Shown here: piece by piece, positions 5,848 through 13,546 of the stretch
Layout of the letters: each line of letters begins with the position of its first letter
How positions within the stretch are numbered: position 1 is the stretch's first letter
DNA from: UBA6183 sp034676125
Lineage (GTDB): Bacteria > Bacteroidota > Bacteroidia > UKL13-3
NCBI GenBank assembly: GCA_034676125.1
Contig: JAUCCO010000069.1
Coordinates: 1 to 17,496 of the forward strand
Direction of reading: 5' to 3'
DNA length: 17,496 nucleotides
Program-made: the position numbers and the translations under genes
The notes under the pieces: model-generated
What the model was told of the DNA's origin: nothing
The model's input: only the letters and a program-made list of their open reading frames with translations
Databases searched by the model: none

Positions 5848-7755
5848 TTATTCACTCAACTCAAGCCAACGCGTTCCTTTTTCGTCAAGTTGGGCGTTTA
5901 TGCTTTCAATGGTTTTGCTCCATTCTATTAGTTCTTCGTGGTTATTGCTACCAGCCGCTAACTTAGCGTTAATGGTTGTTTTTTGGGCTTCCAACGCTGG
6001 AATATCTTTATTAAGTGTATCTAATTCGTGCTGCTCTTTAAAACTTAGCTTGCGCTTTGTAGGCTGAGGTGCTGTAACTGCAGTAGCAGCAGGTTCAGGA
6101 GTTTCAACTTTAGCTGCTTTGGGTGAAAGTTGGGCCAATTTTTCTTCTTGACGTTTTTCTTCCTGCTCATCCAAATAATCTTGGTAATTGCCATTAAAGT
6201 CGCGAATTTTACCTTCACCTTCAAAAATAAACAAGTGATCTACCAGTTTATCCATAAAATACCTATCGTGGGTAACAATTACCAAACATCCTTTGTAACT
6301 TTCTAAAAAGTCTTCAAGCACATTTAAGGTTTGAATATCAAGGTCGTTTGTAGGCTCATCCAATACTAAAAAGTTTGGATTCTTAATCAGTACCGTTAAT
6401 AAAAACAGCCTTCTGCGTTCGCCACCACTTAGTTTACTTACAAAAGTGTGTTGCATTTTATCATCAAACAAAAAGCGTTTACACAATTGTGTAGCGGTAA
6501 CCTGCTCGCCCCTGCCCAATTCTACAAATTCGGCTATATCTTTAACTACTTCAAGCACACGCTTGTCTTCTTTAATCTCTAAACCTTTTTGCGAGTAGTA
6601 ACCATAAATTACCGTATCGCCCTTGCTAATATGCCCACTATCAGGAGCATCTAGCTCCATAATGGTATTTAAAAACGTGCTTTTACCAACACCATTTTTG
6701 CCAATAATACCCACACGCTCGCCTGGGCGAAACATGTAGCTAAAATCATCAATAACTTTTAAATCAGGAAATGACTTGTTAACGTGGTGTAATTCAATTA
6801 TTTTACCTCCAAGTCGTTGCATTTTCATGTCAAGCTCAACCTTTTTGTTTTCCATTTTCTGGCTGGCTTTTTCTTTGGTTTCGTAAAACGCATCAACCCT
6901 AGCCTTTTGTTTGGTACCACGTGCACGAGGTTGTTTACGCATCCACTCCAACTCTTTTCTAAACAAGTTACGAGCTTTATCAATCTCACGACCTTCTTTA
7001 AATTCGCGTTCTTCTTTTTTCTCTATATAATAAGCGTAATTACCTTTGTAAGTGTATAGTTTACTGTTATCTAACTCAATAATTTCGTTACATACAGCAT
7101 CTAAAAAATACCTATCGTGGGTAACCAAAAACAAGGTAATATCTGCACTTTTAAGGTAACCTTCAAGCCACTCAATCATCTCTACGTCAAGATGATTAGT
7201 AGGCTCATCCATTATTAATAAATCGGGAGTTTGAATTAAGATACGCGCCAAAGCCAATCGTTTGCGTTGGCCACCACTCAGCATTGTTACTGGTTGGTCG
7301 TAACGGGTAATACTAAGTTTGGTTAAAATAAGTTTAACCCTTGTTTCGTAATCCCAAGCATTTAGCAAATCCATTTTTTCCATTGCATATTGCAATTTAA
7401 GCATGGTAGCTTCATCATGATTGGTTTCTGATAAACGCATTACCTCTTCATATTCGGCAACAGCTTTTAAAAGTTCGTTGTTGCTGCTAAACAAGGCATC
7501 CCAAACATTTAATTTTGGGTCTAAATATGGATCTTGTGGCAAATACGCCACTTGAATATTTTTATCAACTATTACTTTTCCTTCGCCATCACTGGTATCA
7601 GCACCAGCTAAAATATTCATTAAATTGGTTTTTCCGGTACCATTTTTAGCGATTAAAGCAATTTTATCACCTTTTTCGATGGTTAAGGTTAAGTTTTCAA
7701 ACAATATCCTATCGCCATATCGTTTGTTTAGGTTTTCTGCACGTAAATAATTCAC
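5848..7755 (-). CDS. ABC-F family ATPase, Uup-like
   Basis: 635 residues with two ABC ATPase domains, no membrane segment, and a C-terminal charged/coiled-coil extension (about 530-635) typical of the Uup branch. Domain 1: Walker A AKNGTGKT (36-43), LSGGQ (159-163), MDEPTNHLD (182-190). Between the domains is the basic ABC-F linker with WMRKQPRARGTKQKAR (about 271-286). Domain 2: GKNGVGKST (352-360), LSGGE (442-446), LDEPTNDLD (465-473). ABC-F proteins act on the ribosome; Uup is linked to ribosome quality control and DNA transposition effects. The first Walker A starts with Ala rather than Gly, which I believe is common in relatives from this phylum. The start is GTG (7753-7755); the protein begins as expected for the family and no later start would keep Walker A. 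Confidence 0.93.
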   Translation of the reverse strand: MNYLRAENLNKRYGDRILFENLTLTIEKGDKIALIAKNGTGKTNLMNILAGADTSDGEGKVIVDKNIQVAYLPQDPYLDPKLNVWDALFSSNNELLKAVAEYEEVMRLSETNHDEATMLKLQYAMEKMDLLNAWDYETRVKLILTKLSITRYDQPVTMLSGGQRKRLALARILIQTPDLLIMDEPTNHLDVEMIEWLEGYLKSADITLFLVTHDRYFLDAVCNEIIELDNSKLYTYKGNYAYYIEKKEEREFKEGREIDKARNLFRKELEWMRKQPRARGTKQKARVDAFYETKEKASQKMENKKVELDMKMQRLGGKIIELHHVNKSFPDLKVIDDFSYMFRPGERVGIIGKNGVGKSTFLNTIMELDAPDSGHISKGDTVIYGYYSQKGLEIKEDKRVLEVVKDIAEFVELGRGEQVTATQLCKRFLFDDKMQHTFVSKLSGGERRRLFLLTVLIKNPNFLVLDEPTNDLDIQTLNVLEDFLESYKGCLVIVTHDRYFMDKLVDHLFIFEGEGKIRDFNGNYQDYLDEQEEKRQEEKLAQLSPKAAKVETPEPAATAVTAPQPTKRKLSFKEQHELDTLNKDIPALEAQKTTINAKLAAGSNNHEELIEWSKTIESINAQLDEKGTRWLELSE

Positions 7756-7759
7756 GCAA

Positions 7760-7767
7760 CAAAGGTA
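7760..7767 (-). promoter_or_regulatory. Perfect TAnnTTTG -7 element abutting the ABC-F start
   Basis: The minus strand reads TACCTTTG, an exact match to the Bacteroidota -7 consensus, ending only 4 nt before the GTG start codon. Transcription from it would begin at or very near the first codon, giving a leaderless mRNA. A matching -33 TTG at the usual distance is not evident. It lies in the 64-nt gap between the divergent ABC-F and SRPBCC genes. Confidence 0.5.
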
Positions 7768-7819
7768 GGCAAAACACTTAGCCTTTTTAATTGTATATTA
7801 CATCAAACAAATATTAATA

Positions 7820-8275
7820 ATGAAACCGCACATTTTAGAAACCATAACTATAATTAACAAGCCGCTTAATGTGGTGTTTGATTTTTTTAGTAAAGCTGAG
7901 AACCTTAATGCTTTAACGCCACCCGAGTTATCTTTTAAAATTACTACGCCCTTGCCTATTAAAATGTTTGCAGGAACTATTATTGATTATAAAATTAAAT
8001 TAAGTGGAATTCCATTTGGGTGGAAAACAAAAATAAGCACTTGGAATCCTCCGTATCAGTTTATTGATGAGCAAATTAAAGGCCCTTACGTGCGTTGGCA
8101 CCATACCCATTCTTTTAAAGATTTGGGTGATGGAAGAACAGAAATGACCGACCGAATTGAATTTTTGTCGCCTGGTTGGATTTTAGAACCAATAATTAAT
8201 GCCCTTTTTATTCAAAAAAAGGTTGAACAAATTTTTGTGTACAGAGAACAAAAGTTAAAAGAAATTTTTGGATAA
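7820..8275 (+). CDS. SRPBCC-fold protein (polyketide cyclase/START-like)
   Basis: 151 residues, one START-like SRPBCC domain: N-terminal strand with ILETITIINKPLNVVFDFFSKAENLNALTPPELSF, central strands with GTIIDYKIKLSGIPFGWKTKISTW and PYVRWHHTHSFKDLGDGRTEMTDRIEF, and the long C-terminal helix with VEQIFVYREQKLKEIF. The fold binds hydrophobic ligands in a deep pocket. No catalytic residues are recognisable, so no reaction can be assigned. It is divergent from the ABC-F gene and convergent with the type I restriction operon. It looks like a normal chromosomal gene forming the left border of the restriction locus. Confidence 0.82.
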   Translation: MKPHILETITIINKPLNVVFDFFSKAENLNALTPPELSFKITTPLPIKMFAGTIIDYKIKLSGIPFGWKTKISTWNPPYQFIDEQIKGPYVRWHHTHSFKDLGDGRTEMTDRIEFLSPGWILEPIINALFIQKKVEQIFVYREQKLKEIFG

Positions 8276-8290
8276 GAGTTTAAATTTGAT

Positions 8291-8380
8291 TGCTTTATGG
8301 GTAATGTTTAATTTAGTGAATTAATTGGTTGAATATTAGTAAGCAAAACCAATAGTTTACTGGTATAAACACATAAAGCA
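8291..8380. other. Inverted repeats between convergent genes, left edge of the R-M locus
   Basis: Tgctttatg (8291-8299) and cataaagca (8372-8380) form a 9-bp inverted repeat. Nested inside is attggtt (8324-8330) with aaccaat (8347-8353). They lie between the ends of the SRPBCC gene and hsdR. No T-run follows, so a terminator is doubtful, but no other terminator is visible for hsdR. Confidence 0.35.
8342..8356. repeat. Direct repeat, left copy, flanking the R-M locus
   Basis: The sequence agcaaaaccaatagt recurs at 16306-16321 with a single extra t, in the same orientation. The two copies bracket the whole hsdM-to-hsdR operon: this one lies 37 nt beyond the hsdR stop. It could be the trace of an integration or recombination event, or a chance match in AT-rich spacer. 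Confidence 0.45.
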
Positions 8381-8393
8381 TACCCAACTTCGT

Positions 8394-11369
8394 TTAGTAG
8401 TATTCTTTGATGTAGTCATAAGCCCGATTAAACAAATCCTCGTCTTTGATTTGATACTTTGTCCAAAGTACTTTTCGTAATTCACGTTTTATTTCTCTTT
8501 CTCCTACTGTTGAGTTTTGCCAACCATCAAAGCGAACTACTCTAACTATTTCGTCAATGTCGTTTACAATGCGTTCTACAATAGCTGGTGTAGTATCTGT
8601 TTTCAATTCTAGAAATAATTCTGTTAATGCGGCTTTAGCATTTTTCTGCTCTACTTCGGGTTCAGTTCCTTTTTCGGCTTGCAATGTTTCTTTGGCTAAC
8701 TGGCAAAGTTCTTTGATAAATTCTATAGAGTTTATCAATCCTTTCTCTGCTTTGTCACGAATGGCTTCAAGTCTTTCACTAAGTCTTTTAAATATTGGGT
8801 TGTTTCCGTGTTTGTTTAATCGACTAATAAGAATTTTCAAAATCTTCTCTGCTTGTTTTGGGTCTTTCTTGTTCATCAAATCGTCAATCACTTCTGCATC
8901 CAAAATCATTTCTTCCATATCGTGATTGATGCCCGAAACATGAATGTGTTCATGTATGAGTGCCGTTGTTTGAGCACCCAAAGCATGCCACAACAATCTG
9001 CCGTTGTCGTCTGATGCTGGTTTTACAGATGTGTAAACCTGCGACAACCATTTGTAATCTTTTTCAAATTGATTTAAAACAGGGTCAGGCGAAAGTGCTT
9101 CCCACAACTTTGTCAGGCTGCTGAAATCTTTTGCAAAGGCATCTCGTTTTTGGTTTGTGTTAATACAGTCTTGTGCTTTTGATAATCCTTCAAAACCTGA
9201 AATACTTCTATCTACTCCTATAAAATGATTTAAACATTTTTCCATCCATTCTGGCAGCTTATCTTTCAAATCTTGCAGGTTGGTAATAACCAATTTTACA
9301 CTTTCTTCATCAAATGCCAGGGCTTTTGCTGTGTCGTCAAACACACCAAAATAATCTACAATTCTACCGAATGTTTTATTTGGGAATAAACGATTGGTTC
9401 TGCAAATGGCTTGTAAAAGAGTGTGGTCTTTTAGAGATTTGTCCAAATACATTGTTTGTAAAATCGGAGCATCAAAGCCTGTCAACAATTTTGCGGTTAC
9501 AATCAAAAATTTCAAAGACGAATCTGCATCGTTGTATTTCTCCACAACTTTTTCTTGCTTGTCTTTGTCCATTGCATACTTCTGTTTAAAATCAAAATCA
9601 TCGCTAGCTGTTGAACTAATCACAACTTCACTTGCTTCGGGATTTATCAAAAGATCTAATGCTTCTTTGTATTGAACGCAAGCCATTCGGTCTGGCGTTA
9701 CTATCATGGCTTTTAAACCTTCGGGTTCTACGTGCGATTTATAATGCTCTACAATATCTGCAACAATAGTTTTTACCCTTTCTGGTGATTTTAAAAACAC
9801 CGCCATGTTAGCAGCTTTTTGACTGAGTTTATTTTTATCTTCTTCACTCAGGTTGTTTGCCATTTCTTTAAAAGCAATGTCCAAACTTTCTTTGTCAATG
9901 TGGTAATTTGGCAACCGTGGTTCAAAGTGTAAAGGCAAGGTTGCATTGTCTCTAATACTTTCTTGAAAAGTGTAGCGGCTCATGTAACCACCACTATCTT
10001 GCTCTGCACCAAAAGCCCAAAATGTATTTTTATCTGCTTTGTTTATTGGAGTTCCTGTTAAACCGAATAGAAAAGCATTGGGTAAAGCATTTCGCATTTT
10101 GCGTCCTAAATCGCCTTCCTGCGTTCTGTGTGCTTCATCCACCATTACAATAATATTATCCCGAAGGTTCATATCGGGATAAGCATCTTTGAATTTAAAA
10201 ATGGTGGTAATTATTATTTTACGGGTATCTTTTTCTAATAATGTTCGCAATTCCTTAATGCTGTCAGTCGTAATCATGTTAGGCACTTCCGCAGTATTGA
10301 AGGTTGCAGTAATTTGTGTATCTAAATCAATTCTGTCCACAACTATCAATACCGTTGGATTATGAAGATCTTGTTGCTTTCTTAATTTCTGAGCAGCAAA
10401 CAACATCAATAGCGATTTTCCCGAACCTTGAAAATGCCAAATCAATCCTTTCTTTATTTCTCCTTCTTTTACACGTTGCACAATGGCGTTGGCTCCTTCG
10501 TATTGCTGATAGCGGCAAACCACTTTTATTTTCTTCTTCTTACTGTTGGTAGCGTAAACTGTGTAATACTGTAAAATATCCAGTAGTGTTGAAGGCTTGA
10601 GTAAATGCGTTAATTGTTTGGCTACATCTTGTAAACCGATAAAATGACTTAATTCATCTTTATCATCTTCTAAACGCCAAGGTGCCCAAAACTCTAAAGG
10701 TGTTCTTACACCACCAATAAATATTTCTTTTCCTTCTGTTGCAAATGAAAATACATTGGGAACAAATAATTGAGGAATAGTATTCTCGTAAATTACATTG
10801 ATATCATGTGCACCATCAAACCAAGTAACAGCAGGTCGCACAGGTGTTTTCGCTTCGCCCACTACCAAAGGGATGCCATTTACGAACATTACAATGTCAG
10901 GAATTTTGGTTTCTCTGGCTCTAAGTTTAAATTGATTAGAAAGCACAAAACTGTTATTTTTTAATACTTCAAAATCAATCAAGCGAATGGCAACATGTTC
11001 GTTGTTGGTTCCAATTGGAAGCGTTATTTCATTGCGAAGCCATTTTGAAAACTCTTCATTGGCTCTTACCAAACCAACATTGTTTACGGTGATGAGAACG
11101 GCTCTGAGTTTATGAATAATTTCTTCGGCTTTTTCTGGATTGGCGGCAATATCAGGATTGAGGCGGCAAAGAGCTTCTTTTAATTCCTTTTCTACTAACA
11201 CTTCGGTAATATCTCTTTGCAGTAAATCGGCTTGCACGTATTTCCATTTTACCGAATCGTATTCTACGGCATCTTCTTTTACTACATTGCCTTGCACAGC
11301 ATTTAAGTTCACCCCTGTAAGTTGGTGAATGATAAAATGCTCTACTGTATTTTGTTCGTTAAATGCCAT
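8394..11369 (-). CDS. hsdR: Type I restriction endonuclease, R subunit
   Basis: 991 residues, normal length for HsdR, the subunit that translocates and cuts unmodified DNA in the R2M2S complex. The N-terminal nuclease has the PD-(D/E)XK site PD (157-158) and GEAK (171-174, with Glu172 and Lys174). The motor follows: Walker A FQGSGKS (313-319), DEAH (411-414), TGTP (438-441) and motif VI QAICRTNR (653-660). The C-terminal 300 residues are helical and would dock on the methyltransferase. All key residues are present, so it should be active. It is the last gene of the operon, 6 nt after the 159-aa gene, and is separated from hsdS by three extra genes. Its base composition is mixed but richer in GC than those three. 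Confidence 0.96.
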   Translation of the reverse strand: MAFNEQNTVEHFIIHQLTGVNLNAVQGNVVKEDAVEYDSVKWKYVQADLLQRDITEVLVEKELKEALCRLNPDIAANPEKAEEIIHKLRAVLITVNNVGLVRANEEFSKWLRNEITLPIGTNNEHVAIRLIDFEVLKNNSFVLSNQFKLRARETKIPDIVMFVNGIPLVVGEAKTPVRPAVTWFDGAHDINVIYENTIPQLFVPNVFSFATEGKEIFIGGVRTPLEFWAPWRLEDDKDELSHFIGLQDVAKQLTHLLKPSTLLDILQYYTVYATNSKKKKIKVVCRYQQYEGANAIVQRVKEGEIKKGLIWHFQGSGKSLLMLFAAQKLRKQQDLHNPTVLIVVDRIDLDTQITATFNTAEVPNMITTDSIKELRTLLEKDTRKIIITTIFKFKDAYPDMNLRDNIIVMVDEAHRTQEGDLGRKMRNALPNAFLFGLTGTPINKADKNTFWAFGAEQDSGGYMSRYTFQESIRDNATLPLHFEPRLPNYHIDKESLDIAFKEMANNLSEEDKNKLSQKAANMAVFLKSPERVKTIVADIVEHYKSHVEPEGLKAMIVTPDRMACVQYKEALDLLINPEASEVVISSTASDDFDFKQKYAMDKDKQEKVVEKYNDADSSLKFLIVTAKLLTGFDAPILQTMYLDKSLKDHTLLQAICRTNRLFPNKTFGRIVDYFGVFDDTAKALAFDEESVKLVITNLQDLKDKLPEWMEKCLNHFIGVDRSISGFEGLSKAQDCINTNQKRDAFAKDFSSLTKLWEALSPDPVLNQFEKDYKWLSQVYTSVKPASDDNGRLLWHALGAQTTALIHEHIHVSGINHDMEEMILDAEVIDDLMNKKDPKQAEKILKILISRLNKHGNNPIFKRLSERLEAIRDKAEKGLINSIEFIKELCQLAKETLQAEKGTEPEVEQKNAKAALTELFLELKTDTTPAIVERIVNDIDEIVRVVRFDGWQNSTVGEREIKRELRKVLWTKYQIKDEDLFNRAYDYIKEYY

Positions 11370-11375
11370 ATTAAA

Positions 11376-11855
11376 TTATTCGATTTTAATTACATCACTT
11401 ACCCTTAAAATAAAACCATTGGTTGCATCTTCAAACTCTTGACTAAAGCTCATACCTCCTGCTTTGAAATTAGGTCTTTGTTTATTGGCAATGTGCCCGT
11501 AATGACGAGTATATTCGGCAATTCCTGCATCCCTTTTAAAAAGCTTAATGGTGTTTATAAGTTGGTTTCTTGCTTTTCCTGCCCATCTTCCACCATCCCG
11601 GTCTTTAAGTTCAACAAAAATTAAAACATCATCATAAGTAATCATACTTTCGCATCTCTCACCTTCTGCATCAGGAATACCTAAACAATCGTCAATGGCT
11701 GTATGAGTTATTTCTTTTTCACTGGCATTGTCTATCCAAACATTAAAATCTGCTTCGTTATTAAATACTAAAGTAGCAGGTGGAATATCAACGATTCCAA
11801 AAACTTTTTCAGAAGTAACACTTCTGCATTTTGCTTGAAAAAAATCTATCGCCAT
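11376..11855 (-). CDS. Unrecognised 159-aa protein, possible nuclease, paired with an ATPase
   Basis: I do not recognise the family. No signal peptide or membrane segment is seen. The central part, about 60-100, reads as two beta strands followed by a helix: CESMITYDDVLIFVELKDRD, then WAGKARNQLINTIKLFKRD. The pattern Glu69...Glu82-x-Lys84 resembles the active site of PD-(D/E)XK nucleases, with Glu in place of the usual Asp; Asp75/Asp76 are alternatives but lie close to the ExK. The start overlaps the end of the ATPase gene by 10 nt and is preceded by an SD-like AAAAGGG, suggesting coupled synthesis of a two-part system. HsdR follows 6 nt later. Nuclease function is a guess; an inhibitor or adaptor role is possible. 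Confidence 0.75.
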   Translation of the reverse strand: MAIDFFQAKCRSVTSEKVFGIVDIPPATLVFNNEADFNVWIDNASEKEITHTAIDDCLGIPDAEGERCESMITYDDVLIFVELKDRDGGRWAGKARNQLINTIKLFKRDAGIAEYTRHYGHIANKQRPNFKAGGMSFSQEFEDATNGFILRVSDVIKIE

Positions 11856-13066
11856 CCCTTTTCAATTTCTTGTAGTTGAGCAAATAATTCGTTTGAATCT
11901 TCTAAACTACTGTTTAAAAAGTTTTCATCTGATGGTAAACCTTTGTATGAATCAAGCTTAATGATAGTCCCATCTATTTCATTCAATTCGTAAATTGCTA
12001 ATTCATTCCCCTTTACTGTAGATGAAATTGGAACGATATTATTGGTTTGGATCATTTCAGGGTCACTAAGTTTATATTTTTTGTCCTTAAGTGTTTTATA
12101 AACACTATCAGCCTTTACCGCTAGTGTTAAATAATTTATTAAATAAGGACTATGCGTTGTCATTATCAATTTATTCCCTTCATCCAAGTTATTGAACCCT
12201 ATTAAACTTTCCAACACATGTTTCTGCGAACTTGGAAATAAATTCTGTTCTAGTTCTTCCACTATATTAACAAAATGCCGGCAAATAAACCTGCTGTTAA
12301 CTTTTGCTATTTTTTCTTTACTTTCAGATTCTGTGATACCATGCAAATTCAATAATTTCAAGTCTCGTTCCCTACGAATAATTTGATCTGTACTCAATGT
12401 TTGTAACAGTTTTTTTTCGTCCTGATGAATAAAGTCTAAAATATTTTTGGAAACCCAATACAGTGGCACAATAGAATGAAATCCACTTGCAGCACTAGAA
12501 AGTTTAAGTGGTTTATCACCAACTGTGAGAATTGTTTCATCTCGGTCTTCATCATAACGAATTTTAGCCTTATTAATAGGCAGGGGAAGTGATTTTCCAC
12601 CACTATTTAATTGTGCTCGCCTGTATTCTACTGCAAAAGTTGACAAACTACCAGCTAATAGGTTAGAAATTTTATTTGTGTCTTTAATTGCCGATAAAAA
12701 ATTTATAGGTGCCTTGCTATGCTTTTTTCCAGCAATAGATCGATTGCCTTGCACACTTGGCTCTTGCAAGCTTATAGTGTAATACACCCCCTCGTATTCA
12801 AGAACGGAATCTGTATGAAAATAGTCCTCCATTCGGTGATAAGTAAGCATTTCAATGAAATCACTGGCAGAAATATTTGCATTAACATCACCTCTTATCA
12901 TTGCTTTCTCCAACCACATAAAAGTCGAAATCAACTTGGCAACCGTACTTTTTCCGCTTCCCTGGTTACCTATAAAAACAGTAATTTTTTTTATATCAAG
13001 CCAACCTTCGTTTTCTAGATTACCTTCTTTGATGGGACCGAAATTTTTTATTCTTATTCTGCTCAT
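11846..13066 (-). CDS. AAA15/OLD-like ABC-type ATPase in the type I R-M operon
   Basis: 406 residues. Walker A GNQGSGKST (33-41) follows the strand-loop MSRIRIKNFGPIKEG typical of SMC/OLD-like ATPases. A signature-like SSAASGFHSIVPL (190-202), Walker B/D-loop region IVEELEQNLFP (267-277) and H-loop TTHSPY (303-308) complete an ABC-type head with only a short insertion rather than long coiled coils. The C-terminal 90 residues show no TOPRIM acidic motifs, so unlike OLD proteins no nuclease is fused. ATPases of this group work in defence systems with a separate effector (PARIS, Septu, and the RloA-type genes linked to type I loci). Here the overlapping 159-aa protein is the natural partner. The gene is AT-rich relative to hsdM. 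It starts 24 nt after the PD-(D/E)XK gene. Confidence 0.88.
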   Translation of the reverse strand: MSRIRIKNFGPIKEGNLENEGWLDIKKITVFIGNQGSGKSTVAKLISTFMWLEKAMIRGDVNANISASDFIEMLTYHRMEDYFHTDSVLEYEGVYYTISLQEPSVQGNRSIAGKKHSKAPINFLSAIKDTNKISNLLAGSLSTFAVEYRRAQLNSGGKSLPLPINKAKIRYDEDRDETILTVGDKPLKLSSAASGFHSIVPLYWVSKNILDFIHQDEKKLLQTLSTDQIIRRERDLKLLNLHGITESESKEKIAKVNSRFICRHFVNIVEELEQNLFPSSQKHVLESLIGFNNLDEGNKLIMTTHSPYLINYLTLAVKADSVYKTLKDKKYKLSDPEMIQTNNIVPISSTVKGNELAIYELNEIDGTIIKLDSYKGLPSDENFLNSSLEDSNELFAQLQEIEKGWR

Positions 13067-13090
13067 TTCTGTGCTTTTAACTGTTCGAAT

Positions 13091-13546
13091 TTAGTTTATT
13101 TTTAAATACTCGTCTAAGTATTTGAATGTGTTCTTATACTTATCATAATTCTCTCGAACATATTTGGTTGAAATGTAAACGGTCTTTTCGTTTTTTGATA
13201 TTTTATGCTCTGTGAGTTTCGCAAGTTTTGAAGATGGAATTATCCAAAAATAGGCTGTCGCTGTTAACTCATCTATTTTGCCATGAAAACACACCAAGGC
13301 ATAAATTAAGTTGGGTTCAATTGGTAGTTTTCCTGAATTGCCGATCAACCAATCGTTTCTCTTATTCACTCCTTTAACTTCAACAATACAGATTGCACCT
13401 TTGTCAGTCTTTACGATAATATCAACTCCTTTTTTATTTCCAAGGGATAAGTAAGCATCCTTGCCAGCACGACAAAGCAAACTCATCATCAAATATTCTG
13501 ATGCTAAGTTTGTATTGTAATTGGTGTCTGCGTTTTTGTTTGCCAT
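13091..13546 (-). CDS. PD-(D/E)XK-fold protein coupled to hsdS
   Basis: 151 residues. The order helix with Glu17 (NLASEYLMMSLLCRAG), GVD with Asp42, then IVEVKG with Glu56 and Lys58 is the full E-D-ExK site of PD-(D/E)XK nucleases, close in layout to Holliday-junction-resolvase-like members. The second half (Tyr- and Lys-rich strands and helices) has no motif I know. Its ATG shares one base with the hsdS stop (TAATG), so it is translationally coupled to the specificity subunit. It might cut DNA for the neighbouring ATPase, help the restriction complex, or act alone. I do not know the family name. Active-site residues look intact. Confidence 0.8.
   Translation of the reverse strand: MANKNADTNYNTNLASEYLMMSLLCRAGKDAYLSLGNKKGVDIIVKTDKGAICIVEVKGVNKRNDWLIGNSGKLPIEPNLIYALVCFHGKIDELTATAYFWIIPSSKLAKLTEHKISKNEKTVYISTKYVRENYDKYKNTFKYLDEYLKIN

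Noticed and set aside
11846..13066. PARIS or Septu identity for the ATPase and its neighbours
   Set aside because: The partner lacks the DUF4435/TOPRIM features of AriB and the HNH of PtuB. The HNH gene at 16.5 kb is separated by hsdS and hsdM and has its own reader-like domain.
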